Shown piece by piece: positions 28,619 to 38,471 of a stretch of 64,000 nucleotides of DNA; position 1 is the stretch's first letter, and each line of letters starts with the position of its first letter. The stretch spans positions 62,001 to 126,000 of the forward strand of contig WJYB01000005.1 of assembly GCA_009668015.1 (NCBI GenBank). The letters run 5' to 3'. This stretch comes from Enterobacteriaceae bacterium RIT714. GTDB taxonomy: Bacteria; Pseudomonadota; Gammaproteobacteria; Enterobacterales; Enterobacteriaceae. The notes under the pieces are model-generated. The model ran no database searches. It had not been told where the DNA came from and was given only the letters and a program-made list of their open reading frames with translations. A program made the translations under genes and the position numbers.

Positions 28619-29089
28619 ATGAAATACAAGACATTGATCTTCTCCGCTCTGATGCTGCTGGCTGGTCGTGCGGCACTGGCTGAACAAGTTGGTTCCGTCG
28701 ATACCGTGTTCAAAATGTTTGGCCCAGACCATAAAATTGTGGTCGAAGCATTTGACGATCCTGATGTGAAAAACGTCACCTGCTACATCAGTCGCGCCAA
28801 AACGGGCGGCATTAAAGGTGGGCTTGGACTGGCCGAAGATACCGCTGACGCCGCCATTTCCTGCCAGCAGGTCGGGCCGGTTGAGCTGAGTGACAAGATC
28901 AAAAACGGTAAAGCGCAGGGCGACATCGTATTCCAGAAACGGACTTCGCTGGTGTTCAAGAAACTGCAGGTTGTGCGTTTTTACGATGCGAAACGCAATA
29001 CGCTAGCGTATCTGGCGTACTCCGATAAAGTTGTTGAGGGATCGCCGAAAAACGCGCTGAGCGCGGTGCCTATCATGCCGTGGCGTTAA
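28619..29089 (+). CDS. creA: Periplasmic protein CreA
   Basis: A 156-residue protein with a signal peptide (about 1-22, cut after ALA before EQVG) and a conserved CreA domain containing one cysteine pair (CYISR and CQQVGP) likely to form a disulphide. Function is unknown despite position at the head of creABCD. Only 14 bp separate it from creB, so it is part of the operon. The ATG at 28619 is followed at once by the signal sequence. Confidence 0.93.
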   Translation: MKYKTLIFSALMLLAGRAALAEQVGSVDTVFKMFGPDHKIVVEAFDDPDVKNVTCYISRAKTGGIKGGLGLAEDTADAAISCQQVGPVELSDKIKNGKAQGDIVFQKRTSLVFKKLQVVRFYDAKRNTLAYLAYSDKVVEGSPKNALSAVPIMPWR

Positions 29090-29103
29090 TTCAGGGAAGG
29101 GCT

Positions 29104-29793
29104 ATGCAGCAACCATTGATTTGGCTGGTCGAAGACGAAATCAGCATCGCTGAGACGCTGATCTACATGCTTTCGCAGGAAGGATTTGCGGTGAAGGCGT
29201 TTGAGCGCGGCTTGCCGGTGCTGGACGAGGCGCGACGCCAGATCCCTGCATTAGCCATTCTGGACGTCGGGCTGCCGGATATCAGCGGTTTTGAGCTGTG
29301 CCGCCAACTGCTGGCCCAGCATCCGTCGCTGCCGGTGCTGTTTCTCACCGCCCGCAGTGATGAGGTGGATAAGCTGCTGGGTCTGGAAATGGGGGCGGAT
29401 GATTACGTGGCTAAACCCTTTTCACCCCGCGAAGTGTGTGCGCGCGTGCGGACGATTTTACGGCGGATGCAGAAATCTGCGCTTCCCTCTGAGATCGTCC
29501 GTATCGGGCAGTTTGAACTGAACGAGTCTGCGGCGCATATCAGCTGGTGTGGCCAGCCGTTATCGCTAACCCGTTATGAATTCTTGTTGCTGAAAACGCT
29601 GCTTCACGCGCCAGGCCGCGTCTTTTCGCGTCAACAGCTTATGGATAAAGTCTGGGGCGATGACGGGGAGAGCTTCGACCGCACGGTCGATACTCATATC
29701 AAAACCCTGCGGGCTAAGCTACGAGCGGTAAATGCTGACCTTTCGCCAATCAGCACCCATCGCGGTATGGGCTACAGTCTGGGAATGCATTAA
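29104..29793 (+). CDS. creB: Response regulator CreB
   Basis: The OmpR/PhoB-type regulator of the CreBC carbon-source/beta-lactam responsive system. It has 229 residues: a receiver domain with acidic pocket E10-D11 and phospho-acceptor D54 (ILDVGLPD), the conserved lysine in VAKPFSP, and a winged-helix DNA-binding domain in the C-terminal half (ending THRGMGYSL). The start at 29104 is chosen because MQQPLIWLVEDE aligns with the family; the earlier ATG at 29080 lies inside creA. Its stop overlaps the creC start by 1 bp (TAATG). Confidence 0.96.
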   Translation: MQQPLIWLVEDEISIAETLIYMLSQEGFAVKAFERGLPVLDEARRQIPALAILDVGLPDISGFELCRQLLAQHPSLPVLFLTARSDEVDKLLGLEMGADDYVAKPFSPREVCARVRTILRRMQKSALPSEIVRIGQFELNESAAHISWCGQPLSLTRYEFLLLKTLLHAPGRVFSRQQLMDKVWGDDGESFDRTVDTHIKTLRAKLRAVNADLSPISTHRGMGYSLGMH

Positions 29794-31217
29794 TGCGCAT
29801 CGGTATGCGACTGCTGTTGGGCTATTTCCTGATTGTGGCGATTGCCGCCTGGTTTGTGCTGTCGATATTTGTGCAGGAAGTGAAGCCGGGCGTGCGCAGA
29901 GCAACGGAAGGGACGTTGATTGATACCGCTACGCTGCTGGCCGAAGTGGGTCGTGACGATCTGCTGGCAGGCGATGCGCAAAACGGCAGGCTGGCGCACG
30001 CGTTCGCACAGCTCCACCAGCGGCCGTTTCGCGCCAACATTGGTGGCATTCACAAGGTGCGTAACGAATATCACGTCTATATGACGGACCCGCAGGGCAA
30101 GGTGGTATTCGATTCCAGCGGAAAAGCGCTGGGAGAAGATTACTCGCGCTGGAATGATGTCTGGCTCACGCTGCGCGGTGAGTATGGCGCGCGCAGTACA
30201 CAGAGCAACCCTGATGACCCGCAAAGCACCGTGATGTACGTTGCCGCCCCGATAACCGACCAGGGCAAGATTATCGGCGTGTTATCGGTGGGGAAACCGA
30301 ACAGCGCTTTGGCCCCGGTTATCCACCGCAGCGAGCGTCGTATTCTGTGGGCAGGCGCCGCCCTGCTGGGGATTGCTCTGTTGATAGGGCTGGTGGTGGC
30401 CTGGTGGATTAACCGTTCAATCAGTGCGTTATCTCGTTATGCCGACTCTGTGACGCACGAGACGCCGCTGCCGTTACCCGATCCAGGCAGTAGCGAGCTA
30501 CGCAAGCTGGCTCAGGCGCTGGAAAATATGCGCATTCGCCTCGAAGGTAAAAACTACATTGAGCACTATGTTCACGCGCTGACTCATGAGCTGAAAAGCC
30601 CGTTGGCGGCGATTCGTGGCGCGGCGGAAATCCTGGCTGAACAGCCGCCACCGCAGGTCGCCGCGCGCTTTGTTGACAATATTCTGCTGCAAAATGCGCG
30701 GATGCAGTCACTGGTTGAAAAACTGCTTGAGCAGGCGCGGCTGGAAAATCGCGTGGAGATAGTCCCGGTTCGGGTAAGCATCGATGCGCTGTTCACCCGT
30801 GTCGTCGATGCGCGCTCTGCAATCCTGGCGGCGAAAAAGATCGCGCTGACCCGCGAGGGCCAGTCGCTGGTGGTGGAGGGCGACGAAGAACTGCTGGAGC
30901 AGGCGCTGGGGAATCTGGTGGATAATGCCATCGCGTTCACTCCTGAAGGCGGGAATATTGCGCTGGCAGCCGCTGCGGTGCACAAAGAGGTACAACTGAC
31001 CGTGACCGATAGCGGCAGCGGGATCCCGGATTACGCGATGCCCCGCATCTTCGAGCGTTTTTATTCTCTTCCGCGCGAAAACGGGCTGAAAAGCAGCGGG
31101 CTCGGGCTGGCGTTTGTGCAAGAGGTGGCTCGACTGCATCAGGGGGATATCGTGCTGCGCAATCGGGAAGAGGGTGGGGTCACGGCGACGCTGATACTTC
31201 ACCGTCCCTTCACATAG
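29793..31217 (+). CDS. creC: Sensor histidine kinase CreC
   Basis: A 474-residue inner-membrane kinase that phosphorylates CreB. Transmembrane helix 1 is at about 5-25, a periplasmic sensor domain spans about 26-182, and helix 2 is at about 185-207. A HAMP region follows, then the dimerisation domain with the phospho-histidine in HALTHELKSPLAAIRG. The ATPase domain has an N box (NLVDNAIAFT), G1 (DSGSGIPD) and G2 (SSGLGLAF). The gene end contains a CreB recognition tag for the downstream creD promoter. Confidence 0.96.
   Translation: MRIGMRLLLGYFLIVAIAAWFVLSIFVQEVKPGVRRATEGTLIDTATLLAEVGRDDLLAGDAQNGRLAHAFAQLHQRPFRANIGGIHKVRNEYHVYMTDPQGKVVFDSSGKALGEDYSRWNDVWLTLRGEYGARSTQSNPDDPQSTVMYVAAPITDQGKIIGVLSVGKPNSALAPVIHRSERRILWAGAALLGIALLIGLVVAWWINRSISALSRYADSVTHETPLPLPDPGSSELRKLAQALENMRIRLEGKNYIEHYVHALTHELKSPLAAIRGAAEILAEQPPPQVAARFVDNILLQNARMQSLVEKLLEQARLENRVEIVPVRVSIDALFTRVVDARSAILAAKKIALTREGQSLVVEGDEELLEQALGNLVDNAIAFTPEGGNIALAAAAVHKEVQLTVTDSGSGIPDYAMPRIFERFYSLPRENGLKSSGLGLAFVQEVARLHQGDIVLRNREEGGVTATLILHRPFT
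31198..31213 (+). promoter_or_regulatory. CreB-binding cre tag upstream of creD
   Basis: TTCAC-CGTCCC-TTCAC, an exact match to the direct repeat TTCAC-N6-TTCAC recognised by phosphorylated CreB. It lies within the last codons of creC, 61 bp upstream of the creD ATG, placing creD under CreB control as in E. coli. Confidence 0.88.
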
Positions 31218-31274
31218 CTTCAAACTGACCGCACATAGCCTCGTTACGCTCTCTCCATCACAAAGGAGAAGGCT

Positions 31275-32627
31275 ATGAAAAAATCCCCCCTGTTCTGGAA
31301 AATCAGCACCTTGCTTGGGTGCATTCTACTGTTGCTACTTCCGCTGTTTATGGTCAGTAACCTGATTTCGGAGCGAGCCAGCTATCGCGATGATGTCGAA
31401 GATACCCTACGCCAGAGCACCAGCGGCCCGCAGCAGCTCACCGGCCCGTTAATCGCGGTCCCGGTCACAGAGATTTACTATAAATTTGAAGACAAAAAAA
31501 AGGTCGAGCACAAGCGCAGCTTCCTGCACTTTTTGCTGCCGGAATCACTGGTGATTGATGGCAGTCAGCGGGTAGAGTCCCGCAACATCGGCATTTATGA
31601 CGGGCAAATCTGGAGCACCGATCTCAAACTCAAAGCGCAGTTTAATACCGATAAGCTGGCGCAGCTCAAAGGGGAAACCATCACCCTGGGACAGCCGTTT
31701 ATTGCCATCGGCGTGGGAGATGCGCGCGGCATTGGCGCGGTGAGCGTGAGTCAGGTCAATGGTGAAACGCTTGCGGTGGAGCCGGGGTCTGGCGTATCGG
31801 GTGAGTTACCCGGGATCCACATTCCGCTCACGAAAAAGGCGCTTGAGACAAAAACACTTTCTCTGGAAATGGCGCTTAATCTCAATGGTACGGGCAGTTT
31901 TTCCGTGGTGCCGGTGGGGCGTAACAGTGAGTTGACGCTGCGCAGTAACTGGCCGCATCCCGGTTTTATGGGCGATTATTTACCCGTTAAGCGTGAGATC
32001 GGCGCGTCTGGTTTCCAGGCGCACTGGCAAAGCAGCTGGTTTGCTAACAATCTGGAGAGCCTGTTTAGTACTAATCAACTGCCAGAATGGCGCAATGTAC
32101 CGGCATTTAGCGTGACGGTAGCGACACCTGCCGATCAGTATCAGCTGACGGACCGGGCGATAAAATATGCTGTGCTGTTGATTGCCCTGACCTTTATGGC
32201 GTTCTTTGTCTACGAGACATTAACCGATCTTCGTCTGCATCCGATGCAGTATCTGCTGGTGGGGCTGTCGCTGGTCCTGTTCTATCTGGTGCTGCTGGCT
32301 TTCTCCGAACATGTCGGTTTTACTCCTGCCTGGGTGATCGCAAGCCTGACTGGCGCGTTAATGAACGGTGTTTATCTGCAGGCTGTACTGAAGGGCTGGA
32401 AACGAAGCGCAATTTTTGTTGTGGCCCTTTTAGGGCTTGATACCGTGATGTGGTTCTTGCTGCGTTCGGAAGACAGTGCGTTATTGCTGGGATCGGGCGT
32501 GCTGGCGACAGCGTTATTTGCGGTCATGTTCCTGACCCGTCACTTTGACTGGTACTCACTTTCACAGTCCAGGCGCCGTCCCCCAAAGGGTGACGGGAGC
32601 AATGAATCCGTGCGGATCTGGAAATAA
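31275..32627 (+). CDS. creD: Inner-membrane protein CreD
   Basis: A 450-residue membrane protein of the CreD/CbrD family. One N-terminal helix (about 10-31) is followed by a large periplasmic domain (about 32-295) and then about five helices in the C-terminal third. Overproduction is a hallmark of CreBC activation and in Aeromonas and E. coli affects envelope integrity and beta-lactam response; its molecular role is unknown. It follows a short gap after creC with its own cre tag and an aaaggagaaggct ribosome site. A strong terminator follows. Confidence 0.95.
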   Translation: MKKSPLFWKISTLLGCILLLLLPLFMVSNLISERASYRDDVEDTLRQSTSGPQQLTGPLIAVPVTEIYYKFEDKKKVEHKRSFLHFLLPESLVIDGSQRVESRNIGIYDGQIWSTDLKLKAQFNTDKLAQLKGETITLGQPFIAIGVGDARGIGAVSVSQVNGETLAVEPGSGVSGELPGIHIPLTKKALETKTLSLEMALNLNGTGSFSVVPVGRNSELTLRSNWPHPGFMGDYLPVKREIGASGFQAHWQSSWFANNLESLFSTNQLPEWRNVPAFSVTVATPADQYQLTDRAIKYAVLLIALTFMAFFVYETLTDLRLHPMQYLLVGLSLVLFYLVLLAFSEHVGFTPAWVIASLTGALMNGVYLQAVLKGWKRSAIFVVALLGLDTVMWFLLRSEDSALLLGSGVLATALFAVMFLTRHFDWYSLSQSRRRPPKGDGSNESVRIWK

Positions 32628-32631
32628 AAAA

Positions 32632-32658
32632 AAACGGCGCGTTAAGCGCCGTTTTTTA
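32632..32658. terminator. Bidirectional terminator between creD and arcA
   Basis: AAACGGCGC (32632-32640), loop GTTAA, GCGCCGTTT (32646-32654), with nine A upstream and a T-run downstream. It serves creD on the plus strand and arcA on the minus strand. Confidence 0.9.
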
Positions 32659-32675
32659 TGCATGGATGCGGGAGA

Positions 32676-33392
32676 TTATTCCTGCAGATCGCCGCAGAAA
32701 CGGTAACCTTCACCGTGAATGGTGGCGATAATTTCCGGCGTATCCGGCGTGGATTCGAAGTGTTTACGAATACGGCGGATAGTCACATCAACAGTACGAT
32801 CGTGCGGCTTCAGCTCACGGCCAGTCATTTTCTTCAGCAGCTCTGCGCGGGACTGAATTTTACCCGGGTTTTCGCAGAAGTGCAGCATGGCGCGGAATTC
32901 ACTGCGCGGCAGCTTGTACTGCTCACCGTTCGGGCTAACCAGTGAACGGCTATTGATATCAAGTTCCCAGCCGTTGAACTTATAGCTATCAACGCTACGA
33001 CGCTCTTCACTGACCGTACCCAGATTCATGGTGCGGGACAGCAGGTTGCGTGCGCGAATAGTTAACTCGCGAGGATTAAACGGCTTGGTGATGTAATCAT
33101 CAGCGCCGATTTCCAGGCCAAGAATTTTATCAACTTCGTTGTCACGGCCTGTCAGGAACATTAAGGCCACGTTCGCCTGTTCACGCAGTTCGCGTGCCAG
33201 AAGAAGGCCGTTTTTCCCGGGCAGGTTGATATCCATAATGACCAGGTTGATATCATTTTCAGAAAGGATCTGATGCATCTCTGCGCCATCGGTCGCTTCA
33301 AAGACATCGTAGCCTTCTGCTTCGAAAATGCTCTTTAACGTGTTGCGTGTTACCAACTCGTCTTCAACGATAAGAATGTGCGGGGTCTGCAT
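32676..33392 (-). CDS. arcA: Aerobic respiration response regulator ArcA
   Basis: Global regulator phosphorylated by ArcB under low oxygen, repressing aerobic metabolism. The 238-residue protein has an OmpR-type receiver domain with phospho-acceptor D54 (IMDINLPG), the lysine in ITKPFNP, and a winged-helix domain ending TIHGEGYRF. It is almost identical to E. coli ArcA, differing at a handful of positions. Its long upstream region contains the small gene yjjY on the opposite strand and an FNR-type site. Confidence 0.98.
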   Translation of the reverse strand: MQTPHILIVEDELVTRNTLKSIFEAEGYDVFEATDGAEMHQILSENDINLVIMDINLPGKNGLLLARELREQANVALMFLTGRDNEVDKILGLEIGADDYITKPFNPRELTIRARNLLSRTMNLGTVSEERRSVDSYKFNGWELDINSRSLVSPNGEQYKLPRSEFRAMLHFCENPGKIQSRAELLKKMTGRELKPHDRTVDVTIRRIRKHFESTPDTPEIIATIHGEGYRFCGDLQE

Positions 33393-33487
33393 GTTTGCTA
33401 CCTAAATTGCCAACTAAATCGAAACAGGAAGTACAAAAGTCCCTGACCTGCCTGATACATGTCGCAAATTAACATGATCGGCCTAAC

Positions 33488-33628
33488 GTGACTAAAGTAC
33501 GTAATTGCGTTCTTGATGCACTTTCCATCAACGTCAACAACATCATTAGCTTGGTCGTGGGTACTTTCCCTTTGGACCCGACAGTGTCAAAAACGGCTGT
33601 CATCCTAACCATTTTAACAGCAACATAA
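33488..33628 (+). CDS. yjjY: YjjY, 46-residue protein in the arcA leader region
   Basis: From GTG at 33488 a 46-residue frame (start VTKVRNCVLDALSINVNN, end VSKTAVILTILTAT) corresponds to E. coli YjjY, apparently without a substitution as far as I recall it. It runs antisense to the arcA upstream transcript region. No clear ribosome site precedes the GTG (ggcctaac), so the near-perfect conservation may reflect regulatory DNA or RNA of arcA rather than a protein. Function is unknown. Confidence 0.6.
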   Translation: MTKVRNCVLDALSINVNNIISLVVGTFPLDPTVSKTAVILTILTAT

Positions 33629-34027
33629 CAGGATAAGTGACACCGGACACCCAATAAAACTACGCTTCGTTGACATATATCAAGTTCAATTGTAGCACGT
33701 TAACAGTTTGATGAAATCACTGTATCGGATTGCTAGCCTTTGTCACAAATTTTCAATAAACCAACTAGTTGCAGATAGGGATTAATAAACAACGCGAATC
33801 CAATTCGAAAATGCCATCAATACGCGTATTATCATTAATAAACATATGGATAAGGAATGTTTTTTAACATTCAAACCTGTAGTTCACTCCCGGAATAGTT
33901 TAGCGCTTTTAATTTGTTATGAAACGCTATTTCGGTGATTTGTGTTGCAATTTTGTAAATTCGCGCCGCGTAATATGTTGAGCTGTATCACACTTTTACG
34001 CGCTAACTGTTTAAAAAGAGAGCATAA
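33629..34027. promoter_or_regulatory. arcA / yjtD intergenic control region with an FNR site
   Basis: An AT-rich stretch of about 400 bp without a credible gene apart from yjjY at its left edge. TTGAC-ATAT-ATCAA at 33670-33683 matches the FNR consensus TTGAT-N4-ATCAA at nine of ten specific positions, consistent with the known FNR activation of arcA from a distal promoter. The rest presumably holds arcA promoters reading leftwards and the yjtD promoter near 33950-34020; I cannot assign them precisely. Confidence 0.6.
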
Positions 34028-34714
34028 ATGCACTTATCAATCGTGCTGGTTTCGCCAGCCAGACCCGAAAATATTGGCGCCGCCGCGCGCGCGATGAAGA
34101 CGATGGGATTTACCGATTTACGTATTGTTGCCAGCGAAGCGCATCTTGAGCCTGCGACACGCTGGGTGGCGCATGGTTCGGGTGAAATAATAGATAATAT
34201 AACAACTTACGATACGCTGGCCGACGCGTTGCACGATATTTCTTTCACCGTGGCGACCACTGCGCGCAGCAGGGCGAAGTACCATTACTACGCCACTCCG
34301 CCTGAACTGGTGCCGATGCTGAAGGAAAAAAGTGCGTGGCTGAATAAGGCCGCGCTGGTTTTTGGCCGGGAAGATTCGGGGCTGACAAACGAAGAGCTGG
34401 AGCTTGCCGACGTGCTGACGGGAGTACCGATGGTGGCCGATTACCCCTCGCTGAATCTGGGACAGGCGGTGATGGTCTATTGCTATCAATTAGCGTCATT
34501 AATGCAAACTCCCGCCCCGCAAACTGAGAGTGTTGATGAAAATCAGCTGGGTGCTTTACGCGCCCGTACGCAGATGCTCATGGATCGGTTGGGTGTCGCC
34601 GACGATCAAAAAATGGTGGACTGGTTGCATCAGCGACTGGGACTGCTTGAGCAACGTGATACCGCCATGTTGCACCGATTGCTGCACGATATTGAAAAAA
34701 AACTGGCAGAGTAA
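34028..34714 (+). CDS. yjtD: SPOUT-family RNA 2'-O-methyltransferase-like protein YjtD
   Basis: A 228-residue member of the SpoU/TrmJ methyltransferase family. Conserved motifs are the N-terminal PARPENIGAAARAMKTMG (motif 1), LVFGREDSGLTNEEL (motif 2) and YPSLNLGQAVMVYCYQL (motif 3), which form the trefoil-knot SAM site. A C-terminal helical tail follows. The RNA target of YjtD (also called LasT) is not firmly established. It is monocistronic, ending about 135 bp before the thr promoter. Confidence 0.9.
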   Translation: MHLSIVLVSPARPENIGAAARAMKTMGFTDLRIVASEAHLEPATRWVAHGSGEIIDNITTYDTLADALHDISFTVATTARSRAKYHYYATPPELVPMLKEKSAWLNKAALVFGREDSGLTNEELELADVLTGVPMVADYPSLNLGQAVMVYCYQLASLMQTPAPQTESVDENQLGALRARTQMLMDRLGVADDQKMVDWLHQRLGLLEQRDTAMLHRLLHDIEKKLAE

Positions 34715-34848
34715 AAAACTGTCATATGATTTTTATATGGTTTAACTGTCTGTTACTCAGGGTTGTGGCTGGTCTTATCCGGAGAAAAATAAATCATCAG
34801 GCAGCGGGTCATGAAGGCAACGCGAAAATCGACCAAAACAGAAATTCA

Positions 34849-34877
34849 TTGACTTAAGGTGCCGGATACTTTAACCC
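34849..34877 (+). promoter_or_regulatory. thrLABC promoter
   Basis: A -35 TTGACT (34849-34854), a 17-bp spacer and a -10 TAACCC (34872-34877). Hexamers and spacing match the E. coli thr promoter. The leader RNA begins about 45 nt before thrL. Confidence 0.75.
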
Positions 34878-34925
34878 TAAAAGAATACAGGACAGACAGA
34901 AAACAACACAGAGCACACAACATCC

Positions 34926-34994
34926 ATGAATCGCGTTAGCACCACCACCATTACAACAACCATCATCATTACCACAGGTAACGATGCGGGCTGA
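34926..34994 (+). CDS. thrL: thr operon leader peptide
   Basis: A 22-residue peptide beginning MNRVSTTT and ending TTGNDAG. It contains eight threonine and four isoleucine codons in a nearly unbroken run. Ribosome stalling at these codons when charged tRNA-Thr or tRNA-Ile is scarce prevents the downstream terminator from forming. E. coli ThrL has 21 residues; here one residue is added and the Thr/Ile order differs, but the codon count is the same. Confidence 0.95.
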   Translation: MNRVSTTTITTTIIITTGNDAG

Positions 34995-35017
34995 CGCGTA
35001 ACAGGAAAAACAGAAAA

Positions 35018-35050
35018 AAGCCCGCACCTGAACAGTGCGGGCTTTTTTTT
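35018..35050 (+). terminator. thr attenuator
   Basis: AAGCCCGCAC (35018-35027) pairs with GTGCGGGCTT (35035-35044) around CTGAACA, followed by an unbroken T-run of at least eight. It sits 23 bp after the thrL stop and 25 bp before thrA, the position of a classic attenuator. Confidence 0.93.
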
Positions 35051-35074
35051 CGACCAAAGATCACGAGGTAAACC

Positions 35075-37537
35075 ATGCGAGTCTTGAAGTTCGGCGGTAC
35101 ATCAGTGGCAAACGCAGAACGCTTTTTGCGCGTTGCCGATATCCTGGAAAGCAATGCCAGGCAGGGGCAGGTGGCAACCGTGCTCTCTGCCCCGGCTAAA
35201 ATCACTAACCATCTGGTGGCGATGATCGAAAAAACCATTGGTGGCCAGGATGCACTTCCGAACATTAGCGATGCCGAGCGGATTTTTGCCGACCTCCTTC
35301 AGGGGCTGGCCGGGATCCAGCCTGGCTTCCCACTTGCACAGCTGAAAGCCTTTGTTGAGCAAGAGTTCGCCCAAATCAAACATGTCCTGCATGGAATTAG
35401 CCTGCTGGGTCAGTGCCCGGACAGCATCAACGCGGCGCTGATTTGCCGTGGTGAAAAGCTCTCTATCGCTATCATGGCGGGTCTGCTGGAAGCGCGCGGC
35501 CACAGTGTGACGGTGATCGATCCGGTTGAAAAACTGCTGGCCGTGGGGCATTACCTCGAATCTACCGTCGATATTACGGAGTCCACCCGCCGTATCGCTG
35601 CCAGTAAAATTCCGGCTGACCACATGATCCTGATGGCGGGTTTCACCGCCGGTAATGAAAAGGGCGAACTGGTCGTGCTGGGCCGTAACGGTTCTGATTA
35701 CTCCGCCGCGGTTCTGGCTGCTTGCCTGCGTGCCGATTGTTGCGAAATCTGGACCGATGTTGACGGGGTCTACACCTGCGATCCGCGCCAGGTCCCGGAT
35801 GCCCGGTTGCTGAAGTCGATGTCTTATCAGGAAGCCATGGAGCTTTCCTACTTTGGCGCAAAAGTGCTTCATCCGCGTACCATTTCACCGATTGCGCAGT
35901 TTCAGATCCCTTGCCTCATCAAAAATACCGGCAACCCGCAGGCTCCTGGCACGCTGATTGGCGCAAGCCACGACGAAGACGATTTGCCGGTAAAAGGCAT
36001 TTCGAATCTGAATAACATGGCGATGTTCAGTGTTTCCGGTCCAGGCATGAAAGGCATGGTCGGCATGGCGGCACGCGTTTTTGCCGCGATGTCGCGCAAC
36101 GGCATCTCTGTGGTGCTGATCACCCAATCTTCCTCCGAATACAGCATTAGCTTCTGCGTGCCGCAGGCGGACTGCCCGCGAGCGCGTCGTGCGCTGGAGG
36201 AGGAATTTTATCTTGAGCTGAAAGAAGAGCTGCTGGAACCGCTGTCGATCCAGGAGCGTCTGGCCGTAATCTCGGTGGTGGGTGATGGTATGCGCACCCT
36301 GCGCGGGATCTCCGCCAAATTCTTTGCCGCACTGGCTCGCGCCAATATCAATATTGTCGCCATTGCGCAGGGCTCTTCAGAGCGTTCCATCTCGGTGGTG
36401 GTGAGTAACGACGACGCGACCACCGGCGTTCGCGTCACCCATCAGATGCTGTTTAACACCGACCAGGTTATCGAAGTATTCGTGATCGGGGTGGGTGGTG
36501 TCGGCGGTGCGTTACTGGAACAGGTGAAGCGTCAGCAGGGCTGGTTGAAAAATAAGCATATTGATTTGCGCGTCTGCGGCGTGGCGAACTCAAAAGCGTT
36601 ACTGACCAACGTTCACGGTCTGAATCTGGAAAGCTGGCAGTCGGAGCTGGCGGAAGCCAAAGAGCCGTTTAATCGTGGCCGCCTGATCCGTCTGGTCAAG
36701 GAGTATCACCTGCTGAATCCGGTTATTGTGGACTGTACCTCTAACCAGGCCGTTGCCGATCAGTATGCTGATTTCCTGCGTGAAGGTTTCCACGTGGTCA
36801 CGCCGAACAAAAAGGCCAACACCTCGTCGATGGACTACTACCATCAGCTGCGCACGGCCGCCAGCAAGTCTCGTCGCAAGTTTTTGTATGACACCAACGT
36901 GGGCGCGGGGCTGCCGGTCATTGAGAACCTGCAAAACCTGCTGAATGCGGGGGATGAGCTTCAGCGCTTCTCCGGTATTCTTTCCGGTTCGCTGTCGTTT
37001 ATTTTCGGCAAGCTGGATGAGGGCATGAGTCTGTCCGACGCCACTCGCGCCGCGCGTGAGCTGGGCTATACCGAACCGGACCCGCGTGACGATCTTTCCG
37101 GCATGGACGTGGCGCGTAAGCTGCTGATCCTCGCCCGTGAAACCGGTCGTGAGCTGGAGCTGTCCGATATCGTCATCGAACCGGTACTGCCGGCAAGTTT
37201 TGACGATAGCGGCGAGGTGGAGGCATTTATGGCCCGATTGCCTCAGCTTGACGATGACTTTGCGGCGCGCGTGGCGAAAGCCCGTGATGAAGGTAAAGTA
37301 TTGCGTTATGTTGGCAACATCGAAGACGACGGCGTATGCCGCGTGAAGATTGCCGAAGTGGACGGTAATGATCCGCTGTTCAAAGTGAAAAACGGCGAAA
37401 ACGCTCTGGCGTTTTACAGCCACTATTATCAGCCTTTACCGTTGGTCCTTCGCGGTTACGGCGCAGGGAACGATGTGACGGCAGCGGGCGTATTTGCCGA
37501 TCTGCTGCGTACCCTGTCATGGAAGTTAGGAGTTTAA
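35075..37537 (+). CDS. thrA: Bifunctional aspartokinase I / homoserine dehydrogenase I
   Basis: Catalyses the first and third steps of threonine synthesis, with feedback inhibition by threonine. The 820-residue protein has the aspartokinase domain (about 1-250, KFGGTS at 5-10), two ACT regulatory units (about 310-460, with [15 protein letters not shown]-type segments) and the homoserine dehydrogenase domain (about 465-820, NAD-binding [12 protein letters not shown]). Length is identical to E. coli. It follows the attenuator with an ATG at 35075 after a cgaggt site. Confidence 0.98.
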   Translation: MRVLKFGGTSVANAERFLRVADILESNARQGQVATVLSAPAKITNHLVAMIEKTIGGQDALPNISDAERIFADLLQGLAGIQPGFPLAQLKAFVEQEFAQIKHVLHGISLLGQCPDSINAALICRGEKLSIAIMAGLLEARGHSVTVIDPVEKLLAVGHYLESTVDITESTRRIAASKIPADHMILMAGFTAGNEKGELVVLGRNGSDYSAAVLAACLRADCCEIWTDVDGVYTCDPRQVPDARLLKSMSYQEAMELSYFGAKVLHPRTISPIAQFQIPCLIKNTGNPQAPGTLIGASHDEDDLPVKGISNLNNMAMFSVSGPGMKGMVGMAARVFAAMSRNGISVVLITQSSSEYSISFCVPQADCPRARRALEEEFYLELKEELLEPLSIQERLAVISVVGDGMRTLRGISAKFFAALARANINIVAIAQGSSERSISVVVSNDDATTGVRVTHQMLFNTDQVIEVFVIGVGGVGGALLEQVKRQQGWLKNKHIDLRVCGVANSKALLTNVHGLNLESWQSELAEAKEPFNRGRLIRLVKEYHLLNPVIVDCTSNQAVADQYADFLREGFHVVTPNKKANTSSMDYYHQLRTAASKSRRKFLYDTNVGAGLPVIENLQNLLNAGDELQRFSGILSGSLSFIFGKLDEGMSLSDATRAARELGYTEPDPRDDLSGMDVARKLLILARETGRELELSDIVIEPVLPASFDDSGEVEAFMARLPQLDDDFAARVAKARDEGKVLRYVGNIEDDGVCRVKIAEVDGNDPLFKVKNGENALAFYSHYYQPLPLVLRGYGAGNDVTAAGVFADLLRTLSWKLGV

Positions 37538-37538
37538 C

Positions 37539-38468
37539 ATGGTGAAAGTTTATGCCCCGGCTTCCAGCGCCAATATGAGCGTCGGATTTGATGTGCTGGG
37601 TGCGGCGGTAACGCCAGTGAACGGAGCGCTTTTGGGTGATACCGTTACGGTGGAAGCGGCGGATAGTTTCAGTCTCAATAATATTGGCCGTTTCGCCAGC
37701 AAACTGCCGCCGGAACCGCGCGAGAATATTGTTTATCAGTGCTGGGAGCGTTTCTGTCAGGAGATTGGCAAAAACGTGCCCGTTGCCATGACGCTTGAAA
37801 AAAGCATGCCGATTGGCTCGGGTTTAGGTTCCAGCGCCTGTTCGGTTGTTGCTGCGCTGGTGGCGATGAATGAGCACTGTGGCAAGCCGCTGAATAACAA
37901 CCGTCTGCTGTCGCTGATGGGCGAGCTGGAAGGGCGCATCTCGGGCAGTATTCATTACGATAACGTTGCGCCGTGCTTCCTTGGCGGCATGCAGTTGATG
38001 ATTGAAGAGAACGGCATCATCAGCCAGCAAGTGCCGGGCTTTGACGAGTGGTTGTGGGTGCTGGCTTATCCCGGCATTAAAGTCTCCACCGCCGAGGCGC
38101 GTGCGATCCTGCCTGCGCAGTATCGTCGTCAGGACTGTATCGCGCACGGTCGCCATCTGGCGGGCTTTATTCACGCCTGCTATACCCGTCAGCCAGCGCT
38201 GGCCGCGAAGCTGATGAAAGATGTGATTGCCGAGCCGTACCGCACCAAACTGTTGCCTGGGTTTAATGAAGCGCGCCAGGCATCGCTGGATATTGGCGCG
38301 CAGGCCTGCGGTATTTCGGGCTCCGGCCCGACGCTGTTTGCACTATGCGATAAGCCTGACACCGCGCAGCGCGTGGCTGAGTGGCTGACGAAAAACTACC
38401 TGCAAAATCAGGAAGGCTTTGTTCATATTTGCCGTCTGGACACGGCAGGCGCACGAGTACTGGGATAA
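37539..38468 (+). CDS. thrB: Homoserine kinase
   Basis: Phosphorylates homoserine. The 309-residue GHMP kinase has the ATP loop [12 protein letters not shown] at 91-102, the N-terminal substrate motif [10 protein letters not shown] and the C-terminal motif [12 protein letters not shown]. It starts 1 bp after the thrA stop, indicating tight translational coupling. thrC follows after 3 bp. Confidence 0.98.
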   Translation: MVKVYAPASSANMSVGFDVLGAAVTPVNGALLGDTVTVEAADSFSLNNIGRFASKLPPEPRENIVYQCWERFCQEIGKNVPVAMTLEKSMPIGSGLGSSACSVVAALVAMNEHCGKPLNNNRLLSLMGELEGRISGSIHYDNVAPCFLGGMQLMIEENGIISQQVPGFDEWLWVLAYPGIKVSTAEARAILPAQYRRQDCIAHGRHLAGFIHACYTRQPALAAKLMKDVIAEPYRTKLLPGFNEARQASLDIGAQACGISGSGPTLFALCDKPDTAQRVAEWLTKNYLQNQEGFVHICRLDTAGARVLG

Positions 38469-38471
38469 ACG

